A DNA stretch of 22,850 nt from a virus. The position numbers and the translations under genes were made by a program. This document shows positions 1 through 7,626 of this stretch, in pieces. The notes under the pieces are model-generated. The model saw only the letters and a program-made list of their open reading frames with translations, made no database searches and had not been told where the DNA came from. The stretch lies in the IMG/VR virus record IMGVR_UViG_3300027987_000070, positions 1 through 22,850 of that record; one strand, 5' to 3'. Every line of letters starts with the position of its first letter. The stretch's first letter is position 1.

Positions 1-89
1 CGCCTACCTGATACATAGGTGTCCGCTGAAAACTGCTTCACACTGTAGGAACCTGTTTGTAACGAAGTGATCGCCCCACGAAGACTCAT
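1..89 (-). CDS. Conserved phage head-tail region protein, N-terminal fragment (runs off the window)
   Basis: Only the first 29 codons are present; the gene continues past the left edge. Its ATG (89-87) overlaps the TGA of the preceding gene (88-86) in an ATGA arrangement, so it belongs to the same operon and is probably translationally coupled. The start reads MSLRGAITSL followed by a TGSYSVKQFS stretch. This resembles, from memory, the beginning of small conserved proteins found in neck regions next to gp10/gpG-like genes. The function is not known to me, and a role in head closure or tail completion is inferred only from position. Confidence 0.6.
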   Translation of the reverse strand, partial: MSLRGAITSLQTGSYSVKQFSADTYVSGR

Positions 90-550
90 TTCTTCACCTC
101 GTGGCTGATTGAATTCAACATCTGGCCTGTGTCAACAAGTGGAAGTGAGGATCCCTTAGCGGCAATCGTTGCAGGTTTAAGCGGTGGAGTCACACCCTCT
201 TTGATTGTGTTCTTAATTTCTGCTGCTCCCCATTGACCAAGAATTTCAAGAGCGTTCTCGATCGTAATCTTGTTCATCACAACTTTTTTTGCTAGATCAG
301 CTGTGAAATCTTTCAGAAGAGTCTCTTTAACAGCAAATGTTCGTCTAATGAAACTTCGTTCAGGGATATTATTCGAAGGTGAACCAAATTCATGAACTGC
401 TGCGAGTTCAACCATGGTGAAACCTTCTTCGTTCGTTTCACCAGCAGAGGATCCAACAATGCCGACCTTCACATACTGTGATTCAGCCTTCTTTAGATTG
501 AGTTTGATCTTCTTCCAAACTCGATCGTCTATGTTGATATCCTTAGGCAT
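86..550 (-). CDS. HK97 gp10 / Mu gpG-like neck or tail-completion protein
   Basis: 154 aa. The N-terminal half holds VKVGIVG (residues 27-33), then LAAVHEFGS and IPERSFIRRTF. A mid-protein helix-rich part follows, and the C-terminus has PPLKPATIAAKGS and PLVDTGQMLNSI. This order (a VGI strand, an E-[FY]-G turn, IPxRxFxR, then LxDTGxLxxSI) is the signature of the HK97 gp10/Mu gpG-like family, which sits at the head-tail interface and completes the neck or tail tube. Its place after the DUF4054-type adaptor and before another small neck-region gene fits this. Only 2 bases separate it from the upstream stop. I am confident of the family but not of the exact position in the virion. Confidence 0.85.
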   Translation of the reverse strand: MPKDINIDDRVWKKIKLNLKKAESQYVKVGIVGSSAGETNEEGFTMVELAAVHEFGSPSNNIPERSFIRRTFAVKETLLKDFTADLAKKVVMNKITIENALEILGQWGAAEIKNTIKEGVTPPLKPATIAAKGSSLPLVDTGQMLNSISHEVKK

Positions 551-552
551 CC

Positions 553-915
553 CTAAATGCAGAGTGGAGCTCTAGCTGCGCTGTTTCTAATGATCTCAGT
601 GAATGTTTGTCCATGGGTCGTACTGCCCAGGGAACCGGAAGACGTCATTGCGACCGCATAACTGCGGCTGATCCCACCGGTGGACTCAGATGAAATCGGA
701 CCAGTGGCTCCCGAGCCTCCTCGGAGAGCCATGGTACCGATATGAGCTGCGAGAAGAATACGAAGCAGTTTCACTGTATCGTCATCCTCTCCACCAAACA
801 GGCTGACATCGAGATAGTTATTAACGTGTCCGAGTATGACCAATTGAGTTCCATTGGAAACTTCGGATAATGATTGATCGTATTCAACTACGTCACACCA
901 CTCGATGTCAGCCAT
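553..915 (-). CDS. DUF4054-like head-tail adaptor protein
   Basis: 120 aa. The middle reads LLRILLAAHIGTMALRG, then a short Gly/Ser-rich turn, then GPISSESTGGISRSYAV, and the C-terminus has LGSTTHGQTFTEIIRNS. The pattern of a long AH-containing helix, a GPV/I-SES-GxxSxSYA strand and a TxxGQxFxxL end is typical of DUF4054. This is a head-completion/adaptor family placed between capsid and gp10-like genes. Three bases separate its start from the stop of the upstream gene. A GAGGAAA stretch lies about 12 nt before the ATG, so the ribosome site is weak and coupling is likely. Confidence 0.8.
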   Translation of the reverse strand: MADIEWCDVVEYDQSLSEVSNGTQLVILGHVNNYLDVSLFGGEDDDTVKLLRILLAAHIGTMALRGGSGATGPISSESTGGISRSYAVAMTSSGSLGSTTHGQTFTEIIRNSAARAPLCI

Positions 916-918
916 GTC

Positions 919-1614
919 TTACCACTTTCCTCTTGGAAGCATTTCGACAGTGACATTTCCAGCACTGATGGTCGCAGACACACTGTATCCAACAACCTCA
1001 AATCTATGAGGCATCTGTAATTCAGAATGACCAAGACCTACAGCTAGAGAAAAAGCACCATCTCCAGCCTCACCAAGTGTTTTCTTCAAGGAAACAATTG
1101 CTTGTTGAGTCACACCGTTCCCTTGAGCATTTGATGGATCATCCGACATTGTGTGCGTGCCTGTTCCATCATCTGTGAAAGATACTGCATTTTCCTGCAT
1201 CGCATCTTCCAAGCTCGCTGCGAGTTGCATCGTATTCACATCAACGAATATGATCCAGTAAGGAGTATCCGCTGATAATCCGGCAGGCAACGCTCCGCCA
1301 GCGTTAGACAGATAGACTGGTCCGGCCCCCGTACGGAGGCCGTGACCAGTATCTGTCAGTGTATTCGCTGCGAAAGTTGTAGTGAACGTAGAATCTGCAA
1401 ATGTTAGAACTCGCAGATACCACTCATATAGTTTCGCAGCAGTGATGCTAGCGGTAGCATCAGCTCGCCAAAGAAGATCGAATGCATCTACAGCTGACCC
1501 ATTGGCGTTCCATGAAGCTGGAACAAATCCAGCCAAATGTCCAGCAGCATTTGGGTTCGGCAAAGCCGATGCTGCTGAAGCGATAGTTGTAGGGACCAAT
1601 GATGGAGCTAGCAT
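919..1614 (-). CDS. Phage virion protein with inserted TGHGL-type module
   Basis: 231 aa, placed directly after the major capsid gene. The start is firm: AAGGAG lies 8 nt before the ATG and overlaps the TAA of the capsid gene (TAAGGAG). Residues about 73-156 form a module with TGHGLRTGAGPV, SNAGGALPAGLS, TPYW, VDVNTMQLA and a closing FTDDGTGTHTM. I recognise this beta-rich module from many unrelated phage structural proteins. It interrupts an alpha/beta body (residues 1-72 and about 160-231, including QQAIVSLKKTLGEAGDGAFSL). Position suggests a capsid-associated or head-tail protein; the exact role is unknown. Confidence 0.7.
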   Translation of the reverse strand: MLAPSLVPTTIASAASALPNPNAAGHLAGFVPASWNANGSAVDAFDLLWRADATASITAAKLYEWYLRVLTFADSTFTTTFAANTLTDTGHGLRTGAGPVYLSNAGGALPAGLSADTPYWIIFVDVNTMQLAASLEDAMQENAVSFTDDGTGTHTMSDDPSNAQGNGVTQQAIVSLKKTLGEAGDGAFSLAVGLGHSELQMPHRFEVVGYSVSATISAGNVTVEMLPRGKW

Positions 1615-1626
1615 TCGATGTACTCC

Positions 1627-2562
1627 TTACAGACCGTCAGCGTAGACGACGCCAACAGGATAGCGACAAATGACGCCACCGGTCGATGCGACTGCGTTGA
1701 CAACGTAGCGAAGATTCCGCTGCTCTGCCGGAAGAGTCCGATATTCCATCGGAACAAGGGCAGAAACAACAGTTGGATCCTTCGCGTAGACTAGCATACG
1801 ATCAGTTGAACCCGCTCCCGCGCCTGAACACTTGGTCCACGACTCGATAGAGTCGATCCACGGGCTCGTTGCGAGAAGGAACTGAAGGATCGTGGTGCTC
1901 GATCCGTCACCCATTCGCCGCTGAGCAATCAAGCCGTACTTGTCGATTGGGAGGACAACCGTGAATTTCTCGAATTCCGGTCCGCCTGCACCTTTCAGAG
2001 CAAGTTTACGAGCAGTGATAGCGCCAGTGACATCCGCAACAATCTCATCTGGAGTGGCGACAGCCCACGTTAGTCCTCCGGCAGCTTTCGTGCCCAAGGT
2101 ATAGGTGCCAACACCAGTGAGATTGAGGATTCCCTCAAGACCGTAGACCGCATCACCAGTGGCGAGCGTATCGTCGATCAAACGTTCGATTCCGGCACGA
2201 GTAGCCATGGCTCGCTCGCTACCGAGATCGAAGTTTCCTTTCGCAGCCGCTTTGATCTCGAAGATATCCCAACCGTAGGCCAAACCAAGAGGCTTGATTA
2301 CGGTTGACTGCTCTTCGCCATCGGCATCCGCAGTTGGAAGATCATCAGCGGCATTCGAAATGAATTTCGCCTGACCGTAATGATCGAACATGCGCCAAGT
2401 GTGAACTCGCGCATCTTCATCGACGCCATCTTGGGTTGGAATGAGCAAGCGAGCTTTAGTCTCTGCCTTGAACTTCGTATAGACCCGAGTGTCAATCGAC
2501 TCTAGTTGACGTTTGAAGAATACAGACTCCGCTGCATCCAATCGTTGTTCATTTGATGACAT
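1627..2562 (-). CDS. Major capsid protein, DUF2184-like (HK97 fold expected)
   Basis: 311 aa, a normal length for a phage shell protein without a large delta domain. The N-terminal arm contains FFKRQLESIDTRVYT and LLIPTQDGVDEDA. This is followed by YGWDIFEIKAAAKGNFDLGSE-type sequence in which a helix precedes RAGIERLIDDTLATGD, then a GLEGILNLTGVGTYT loop. The C-terminal half has TVVLPIDKYGLIAQRRMGDG, VYAKDPTVVSALVPMEYRTLP and a final CRYPVGVVYADGL. The helix, ATGD, GLxGxLN, LPxxxY, YxxDPxxVxxxxP order is that of DUF2184-type capsid proteins. Neighbours fit exactly: protease, scaffold and cement genes upstream, adaptor downstream. A GGAAGGG stretch precedes the ATG. Confidence 0.88.
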   Translation of the reverse strand: MSSNEQRLDAAESVFFKRQLESIDTRVYTKFKAETKARLLIPTQDGVDEDARVHTWRMFDHYGQAKFISNAADDLPTADADGEEQSTVIKPLGLAYGWDIFEIKAAAKGNFDLGSERAMATRAGIERLIDDTLATGDAVYGLEGILNLTGVGTYTLGTKAAGGLTWAVATPDEIVADVTGAITARKLALKGAGGPEFEKFTVVLPIDKYGLIAQRRMGDGSSTTILQFLLATSPWIDSIESWTKCSGAGAGSTDRMLVYAKDPTVVSALVPMEYRTLPAEQRNLRYVVNAVASTGGVICRYPVGVVYADGL

Positions 2563-2585
2563 TTTCTTTAATTCCCTTCCATTAA

Positions 2586-3110
2586 CTAGGAGTCGTTGGC
2601 CCTCAGAGCAGCCATGGTCATGTCAATTTCGAGGAGTGCCAGGCCAGGAGCGGCCGTGGTAGAACGCCACCTCGCAAACGACGAAATGTCAACGGTGTCA
2701 GTTCCGGTCGGATCTGCCGAACGAAATGCCCCTGGACCGTTGCCAGTCGCAGTTGCACGATAACGCACCGGAGCATCTGGGTTCGCCAGATCTTCAGTGG
2801 TCACCCAGACGCGTCCTTTACGAAGGACCTGAACAATGGCATTCGGCTTAAGACCGGTATCACCAAGTTCCTGATCCTTCGCATAGGCATGACTATGAAC
2901 AGCAATGCCAGCGGGAACGTCGTTCTGATCAGTGAACAAGTCAACCTCGTTCGGATCAGTATCATGGGCGACCATCACACCGAAAGGAATTTCAGCGGAT
3001 GCTTCACCGTTTGCGTAAGAAGCAATATCAGTTCCCGGAGCGTTTTTCTCGTACACGCCGGCGAACGCAACTGCTTGACGATCATCTACAGATGTTTGTT
3101 GAGCTGCCAT
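2586..3110 (-). CDS. Structural cement / capsid decoration protein (Gp24- or DUF2190-like)
   Basis: 174 aa between scaffold and major capsid genes, the usual slot for a capsid-stabilising protein. The sequence opens with QAVAFAGVYEKNAPGTDIASY, then EIPFGVMVAHDTDPNEV and VPAGIAVHSHAYAKD. A VLRKGRVWVTTED strand and an APVRYRATATGNGPGAF stretch follow. The pattern of a PFGxxV segment, a GIAvhs segment and a xGxVWV-edp-V-yR beta core is characteristic of phage cement proteins. AGGAGG lies about 11 nt before the ATG. The family is reasonably clear; whether it forms trimers on the shell cannot be told from sequence. Confidence 0.75.
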   Translation of the reverse strand: MAAQQTSVDDRQAVAFAGVYEKNAPGTDIASYANGEASAEIPFGVMVAHDTDPNEVDLFTDQNDVPAGIAVHSHAYAKDQELGDTGLKPNAIVQVLRKGRVWVTTEDLANPDAPVRYRATATGNGPGAFRSADPTGTDTVDISSFARWRSTTAAPGLALLEIDMTMAALRANDS

Positions 3111-3113
3111 GAC

Positions 3114-3764
3114 TTATTTCGCCTCCTGTTGCCAGGCATTTCGGTTGCGCTCGATCATTTTCTGACGAGCGGATTTAGCATCGAGTCGATCCTCGACACG
3201 TTTCTCTTCCTCCTTAACTTGGAGTAGAGTGTCGACACGCGCAATCGCTGCCGCACCTTGAGTGTGACTGTCGATAGCTGCATCAAACATCGCTCGAACA
3301 TAGTCGAGCGAACGTTCTTTACCTTCAGCGTCCTTGTCCTTACCGGGTCCGTAGAGCCGGTCAATGACAGTGACCATCAGGTTTCGATCATCAAGCTCAT
3401 CGCAACGGAAGTCGTCGCCCATGATAGCTTGAGCTTTGGTTTGAAGAGACACGCGATCCTGCACAGCAGCGCGAAGTTTCTCGGGAGAAACTGCGTCACG
3501 TCGTTGCTGCTCAAGTTCACGGTTCTTCGCGACGAGCGCTTTGATCTGTTCTTTAAGCTTCGATGGACTTTCCGAAGAATCGTCCCGACGCTCTTTGATC
3601 AGACGTTTGAGCTCATTGTCTTTCGCCTCGAGTGCTCCTTCTGCTTCATCCAAACGCTTCTGAAGATCAGAAATCTCAGCACCTGCGTTCTCGAGCTGGA
3701 TGTTCTGCGCGGCAACTTGCCCCAACAGATCATCAACCCTTGGATCTGTGATTGTTCCTGACAT
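3114..3764 (-). CDS. Capsid scaffolding protein, long coiled coil
   Basis: 216 aa from the ATG at 3764-3762, which overlaps the TAA of the protease gene (TAATG), with GAGG six bases upstream. A longer frame reaching 3848 would lie inside the protease and is not preferred. Residues about 10-95 are heptad-like and charged, including LQKRLDEAEGALEAKDNELKR and LKEQIKALVAKNRELEQQRR. The second half is compact, with a motif around MGDDFRCDELDDRNLMVTV, and ends basic (MIERNRNAWQQEAK). A coiled-coil protein following a DUF2213 protease and preceding the capsid gene is the classic scaffold arrangement. It is likely cleaved out and expelled during maturation. Confidence 0.75.
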   Translation of the reverse strand: MSGTITDPRVDDLLGQVAAQNIQLENAGAEISDLQKRLDEAEGALEAKDNELKRLIKERRDDSSESPSKLKEQIKALVAKNRELEQQRRDAVSPEKLRAAVQDRVSLQTKAQAIMGDDFRCDELDDRNLMVTVIDRLYGPGKDKDAEGKERSLDYVRAMFDAAIDSHTQGAAAIARVDTLLQVKEEEKRVEDRLDAKSARQKMIERNRNAWQQEAK

Positions 3765-4345
3765 TATTTTCCTCGCATGACTGTCAATTGATTGATGGTC
3801 TGTACCGCAAGAGAACGGTTCTTTGTAGAACAGTTGCAAATATTGCATCCCTCACAGTCCAGTCTCACTGCTTGGTCTGTTCTAACCGCACAAGCCTCGC
3901 CACATCTAGCAGCGGGAACAAGTGCAACGTGATCCACACGAGTATTCGTGTGATTCCCGTTAATCGCCTTCACAGAGTAACCGAGAGATAGCTCGCGGAT
4001 ACCTGCTTTCACTAGAGCGACACCTTCCGGATTAAGATGCAATTTCGCTTCTGCGAAGATTCCATCAACTCTTGATGAACCAGAAAGCACCTTACCGACT
4101 ATCCTAGCTACTCCTCCCTGCGATATCAATATCGCAGGATGAAAAGCAGTTACTGGAACATCATTGAGTTGTCGAACAATGTTCTGCAACTCAATAGCAT
4201 CTCGTCGTTCGATTCCCCACGGATAAGAGTGGTCACCTGTACGAGCTACTCGCCCAGTGAAGATAGCGCTTCCATCGCTCAGATACTCAGGCTTAGAGAG
4301 CCCGCCATCTGATAGATCAAAGCGTAGCACAAATTCAGCGGTCAT
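3764..4345 (-). CDS. Prohead protease, DUF2213-like, with cysteine-rich tail
   Basis: 193 aa starting at the ATG 4345-4343, one base after the upstream TAA; an in-frame codon ten residues earlier lies inside the upstream gene. Motifs match DUF2213 phage proteases: VPVTAFHPA supplies the likely catalytic His69, and IRELSLGYS supplies the likely nucleophile Ser120. VDHVALVPAARCGEAC follows at residues 137-152. The body has the expected beta pattern (IFTGRVARTG, VDGIFAEAKLHLN). It would cut scaffold and capsid N-termini inside the prohead. The C-terminal tail is unusual: Cys148, 152, 164, 167, 170 and 172 include a CxxCxxCxC run that could bind a metal. It is coupled to the scaffold gene by a TAATG overlap. 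Confidence 0.82.
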   Translation of the reverse strand: MTAEFVLRFDLSDGGLSKPEYLSDGSAIFTGRVARTGDHSYPWGIERRDAIELQNIVRQLNDVPVTAFHPAILISQGGVARIVGKVLSGSSRVDGIFAEAKLHLNPEGVALVKAGIRELSLGYSVKAINGNHTNTRVDHVALVPAARCGEACAVRTDQAVRLDCEGCNICNCSTKNRSLAVQTINQLTVMRGK

Positions 4346-4346
4346 C

Positions 4347-4772
4347 TTAGTGGACCCAAGTTCCTTCCACCACAAGTCGACCAGCTGGTAGAGTAGCTAT
4401 GCCGTCTTCATCAAAGAAAACTTGAAGAAGATCAGCATCTGATGCTGCTCCACCAACAATGACATTGTCCTCATCAGTGGTAGATTGCAAAGTGAACGTG
4501 ACAAAATCGTCAGCTGGAAGCGCGCCTTCTTGACCAGTTTCGGTTGACCAATTTGCGATGAGAGTCGCAACTCCCTTGATCACTTTAAGGTTGAAGAAGT
4601 TTACAGCATCCGCCGCTAATCCAGTTGGATTATTGTACGTGACGCGCTTTATGCGAAGCTTCTTCCCACTTGGGACTTGGAACAGCTTGACTGTCGTATC
4701 GGCTGTCAGAGCACCATGCTCGTAAGCCATCACGAAGTCTTGCTGAAGAAATTGATTGTCTCTTCTTGTCAT
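4347..4772 (-). CDS. Small beta-rich virion-associated protein, function unknown
   Basis: 141 aa. The start overlaps the stop of the upstream SPP1 gp7-like gene by 4 nt (ATGA). An internal ATG at residue 15 begins MAYEHGALTADTTVKLF and is a possible alternative start. The rest alternates strands and turns: VPSGKKLRIKRVTYNNPTGL, FFNLKVIKGVATLIANW, DFVTFTLQSTT, and a C-terminal GRLVVEGTW. This looks like a beta sandwich of the kind seen in capsid-associated or fibre proteins. It lies between the head-morphogenesis protein and the protease, so it is probably a minor head component. I do not recognise a named family. Confidence 0.6.
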   Translation of the reverse strand: MTRRDNQFLQQDFVMAYEHGALTADTTVKLFQVPSGKKLRIKRVTYNNPTGLAADAVNFFNLKVIKGVATLIANWSTETGQEGALPADDFVTFTLQSTTDEDNVIVGGAASDADLLQVFFDEDGIATLPAGRLVVEGTWVH

Positions 4773-5626
4773 GATGCCTCTTCTAATAGGTCGCTGAGAA
4801 CTGGTTCTGCATAACAGCGACAGTTGATAGGTTCACCGGGCAATCCTTCGCTCGGTGGATCGTCGTAGGAAAAGATTTTCCCATCCAGACTTGAATGCTC
4901 GTCTCTGACCCGTTCATCACCAACAGTTCGCCAAACAAACCGCGAAACTCCAAGTGATTTTTGTCGACTTGCGTTCACTTGACCGTATAGTTTTCCAACT
5001 TGGTCACGTGCAATGAGCTTTGCACGACTCTTACTAACGTTCAACCTCTGCTCTAACTCTTTAGCAATATCTGAATTAAGTTTTCCAGATGTCAAACCTC
5101 GTGTGACGACTCCTTCTACATCAGTTAAGAGCTTACGTGGTAGGTCGCTGATGAGGCTAACGTTCTCGGATACAAATCCTTCAACTATTGCTGGAAGCCT
5201 TGGATCTGTGCTCAGAATATCTACACCGAATGCGGCCTTTGTCTGCTTTGCGAATTGCATCCTCTGCCAAGACTGGGTTCTTTCGGCAAACTTTCCAGCT
5301 AATCTCTCAATATCAGTTGGTTTGACTGCGTTCGCTAGTTGTTGCCGAGCCAATTCAATCAACGCACGAGCACGCGGACCTTCACCTGCATCTTGTCTAG
5401 AACGATCACGTTCAGCACGCTCCAAGAGCCCAGGGAGTTCGCGGTATAGAGGCTCCAAAGCCTCGCGTGTCTTGTTGATTATGGCGATCAATTCTCTTGC
5501 GTAATCTTGTGAAACCAGTCTTGGCAGAGTCTGCTTTGGTAGTTTTCTACGCCGAGGACGCTTGCCAGACAGCAATACCGAGCTGATGCTCAATACGCGC
5601 TGAGTTCTGGCAAGCGGAGTAGGCAT
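4769..5626 (-). CDS. SPP1 gp7 / Mu F-like head morphogenesis protein
   Basis: 285 aa. The N-terminal region is basic (SGKRPRRRKLPK) and is followed by long charged helices. The C-terminal third carries the Mu F/SPP1 gp7 signature: AKLIARDQVGKLYGQVNASRQ, FVWRTVGDERVRDEHSSLDG, then DDPPSEGLPGEPINCRCYAEP, with the conserved CRC at residues 269-271. Members of this family bind the portal, are packaged in low copy in the head, and help assembly or DNA ejection. The position downstream of the portal gene and upstream of the protease is normal for the family. Three bases separate it from the upstream acidic-repeat gene. Confidence 0.92.
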   Translation of the reverse strand: MPTPLARTQRVLSISSVLLSGKRPRRRKLPKQTLPRLVSQDYARELIAIINKTREALEPLYRELPGLLERAERDRSRQDAGEGPRARALIELARQQLANAVKPTDIERLAGKFAERTQSWQRMQFAKQTKAAFGVDILSTDPRLPAIVEGFVSENVSLISDLPRKLLTDVEGVVTRGLTSGKLNSDIAKELEQRLNVSKSRAKLIARDQVGKLYGQVNASRQKSLGVSRFVWRTVGDERVRDEHSSLDGKIFSYDDPPSEGLPGEPINCRCYAEPVLSDLLEEAS

Positions 5627-5629
5627 CCT

Positions 5630-5947
5630 TTAGTCCTCGTCGTCCTCTTCCTCGTCCTCATCTTCCTCGTCGTCCTCTTCCTCGTCCTCATCTTCCTCGT
5701 CGTCCTCTTCCTCGTCCTCATCTGGCTGGGAATTGGTCAACACGGGTGCTGGAGACAAAGGTGGATTTGAGGGAAGATTCTTCAGCATCTCAACGGTGAC
5801 GACTCCATTGTGTTTGCCAAAGCGCGATTGGAGGATATTTGAATTCAACGAGAGCGCCACTTTTGCAGCTTCAAGATTCTCGTAAACTCCAGGCAGCTGC
5901 TGTCCATCACGATGGAGGACAAATCCGCCTTTAACTTTCTTGATCAT
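5630..5947 (-). CDS. Small protein with KGGFVLHRDG domain and acidic Asp/Glu repeat tail
   Basis: 105 aa from the ATG at 5947-5945, chosen because AAGGAG, overlapping the portal stop (TAAGGAG), lies 9 nt upstream; longer in-frame starts at 5974 and 5989 lack this. Residues 1-30 read as a small beta-alpha unit (KGGFVLHRDGQQLPGVY, then NLEAAKVAL) that resembles the last 45 residues of the portal protein. A Pro-rich linker (NPPLSPAPV) follows. The last 30 residues are purely Asp/Glu, from three copies of a 10-residue unit encoded by an exact 30-bp tandem repeat. The function is unknown. An acidic tail might interact with a basic protein or mimic DNA, which is inference only. Confidence 0.72.
   Translation of the reverse strand: MIKKVKGGFVLHRDGQQLPGVYENLEAAKVALSLNSNILQSRFGKHNGVVTVEMLKNLPSNPPLSPAPVLTNSQPDEDEEEDDEEDEDEEEDDEEDEDEEEDDED
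5634..5723. repeat. 30-bp tandem repeat, three exact copies, encoding the acidic tail
   Basis: The stretch has an exact 30-bp period over 90 bp, so copy number is about three. On the plus strand it is made of cgtcctc, ttcctc and gtcctcatc blocks; on the coding strand it gives Glu/Asp codons only. Perfect identity between copies suggests recent expansion by slippage, and copy number is likely to vary between related phages. Confidence 0.9.
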
Positions 5948-5960
5948 AATCGAGTGCTCC

Positions 5961-7619
5961 TTATTTCGTGGCATGTTTCGCCGCCTCAATTCTGCGCAGC
6001 TGAGCTATCGCTTTTTCCTTAGTATCGTGTGTTCCGAGTATATTTCCAGATTTTGAAAGAACTACGTACTTCCCATTTCTTTCAACCACAAAATCAATTC
6101 TAACACCATCGTCATCCGTAACTTCAATGTCAACGTATGCGTCTTCTCGATCATCATCCTCCGCAGGCTCAGAAGGAGGGGGAGGAATTTCATCTTCCGG
6201 TTTTCCGCCTTGGAGTAGTTCCAGTTTCTGCTTTTCCGCTTGCTCTTGCTCCATCAATTTCTGGAGCATCTGTTCTTCTTCGATCTTCTCGAGTTCTTCA
6301 CGTTCATCAAAATCGACGATGGTTTCCATTGAGTAAGTGTCCCCACCAAAGCGCGACTTCGCAACTTCAAGCGGAGATAAAACACCTGCATCAATATATG
6401 TCTTATCTGTATTTGCAACGACAGCTCGTGTATCCGCAACTTCCTTCTCACTGGGCTGCCAAAGAGCTTTGAATTCAATTGACCAGGACTCAGGTTCTTT
6501 CCCTTTTGTTGGTCCTGCATTCGAAATAAGGAAAAACTTGATCAGCCTTTCAAGTCTACACTTAAGATGGAGCTCCTGATAGGACGCAACACGATCATAC
6601 CAGAAACGAATATCACTCTCACCTGTCGCGTTTAATCCAGCTGGAGACTGACCCATGAGCAGAGTCACAGGCATATCCGCAGCAGCAGCAAGACGCGTTG
6701 CAAAGCGAGTAAGAAGATCAGAAAGACCAGCAACAGGAGTCTGTTTTCTTTCGTATTCTTCATCAGCATCCATCAAAACTGCGTTGATGGTGGATCTACT
6801 AAGCTCAACAGCCCGAATCCTTGTTTTAATTTGCTCGTCACCATCAGCTGCGATAAGTTCAGCAAGTCCTTTGATCTTCAACGACGCTTGCGAAAATTCG
6901 TGCAGAAGCGCAGATGTCGCTGCCCAGGCAATTCCAAAATCGCGGAGAATCTCGTATGGGCGCATCAATGCTGAGTCACCCCAGTGGTTATTCGCACTAG
7001 ACAACTGATTACGCGAAACACGAATTCCAGGGAACGAAATAAGACGTGATTCATGGATAAGAATGTGCTGAACTGGACCGATAGCTCTTCCTTGTGGAAG
7101 AATCTGATAATGACTAGGCTCGCCAAACTTCTTATCGGAAATGCTGGAATACCATTTGATTGGAGTGAGTTCACGAGGCTCAAGCGTGATAAAGTGACTA
7201 ACTTCAGGGATACGATCTTCGTTCAGAGGCTCAGATAAATTCTTATTTCCATCGTTAACAACCGGATAGAGTGCTCCACCACCGAATCCACGTTCAAATT
7301 TCGCTGCTTCTTTGAAAGCTTCGATTGCACCAGACTCCTCAAGGGTCCCCATTATCTCCTCAGACAACTCTTTGTCATCTGTCTTTATCTCAAATCCCTC
7401 ACGAAGTGCCTCATCCGGAAGCTTTTCAATGATCCTTGCTGCAATGTCGTTACCACGCCAGAGCGACTCAATATCTGCGTGCGACAGTACATCATAGTCG
7501 TGTGATACACTTGTTCGCTTGTCTCTACCAGTGATTCCAAAACCGGTGAGCGAACTAAACCATCCGTCCACACGAGTATCCGTGTGTGGTGTTTGAAGCT
7601 TCTTTTTAGAAAATGGCCA
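5961..7619 (-). CDS. Portal protein, DUF1073 type
   Basis: 552 aa from the GTG at 7619-7617. I prefer this start because it gives a WPFSKKK N-terminus, common in portals, and AAGGGG lies 9 nt upstream. A TTG at 7655 would give 564 aa but overlaps the upstream gene by 29 nt. The family is clear from RGNDIAARIIEKLPDEALREG, RGFGGGALYPVV, the WGDSALMRPYEILRDFG segment, then ADMPVTLLMGQSPAGLNATGESD and WYDRVASYQE. These are hallmarks of the DUF1073 portal family, which forms the dodecameric DNA channel at the capsid vertex. After an acidic/Pro linker (EIPPPPSEP), the last 60 residues form a separate small domain (NGKYVVLSKSGNILGTHDT). Confidence 0.93.
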   Translation of the reverse strand, partial: WPFSKKKLQTPHTDTRVDGWFSSLTGFGITGRDKRTSVSHDYDVLSHADIESLWRGNDIAARIIEKLPDEALREGFEIKTDDKELSEEIMGTLEESGAIEAFKEAAKFERGFGGGALYPVVNDGNKNLSEPLNEDRIPEVSHFITLEPRELTPIKWYSSISDKKFGEPSHYQILPQGRAIGPVQHILIHESRLISFPGIRVSRNQLSSANNHWGDSALMRPYEILRDFGIAWAATSALLHEFSQASLKIKGLAELIAADGDEQIKTRIRAVELSRSTINAVLMDADEEYERKQTPVAGLSDLLTRFATRLAAAADMPVTLLMGQSPAGLNATGESDIRFWYDRVASYQELHLKCRLERLIKFFLISNAGPTKGKEPESWSIEFKALWQPSEKEVADTRAVVANTDKTYIDAGVLSPLEVAKSRFGGDTYSMETIVDFDEREELEKIEEEQMLQKLMEQEQAEKQKLELLQGGKPEDEIPPPPSEPAEDDDREDAYVDIEVTDDDGVRIDFVVERNGKYVVLSKSGNILGTHDTKEKAIAQLRRIEAAKHATK

Positions 7620-7626
7620 CACGATT

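Noticed and set aside
3258-3761. Open frame of 167 codons on the plus strand inside the scaffold gene
   Set aside because: It is antisense to a coiled-coil gene with a clear start and context; its composition is rich in Cys, Phe and Arg and shows no motif.
5634-5723. Tandem repeat as a possible CRISPR-like array
   Set aside because: The copies are directly adjacent without spacers and stay in frame as Asp/Glu codons.
5961-7619. Anti-CBASS (Acb1) function for the portal gene
   Set aside because: DUF1073 proteins are sometimes labelled this way, but I see no pair of HxT motifs of the phosphodiesterase, and the sequence and neighbours fit a portal.
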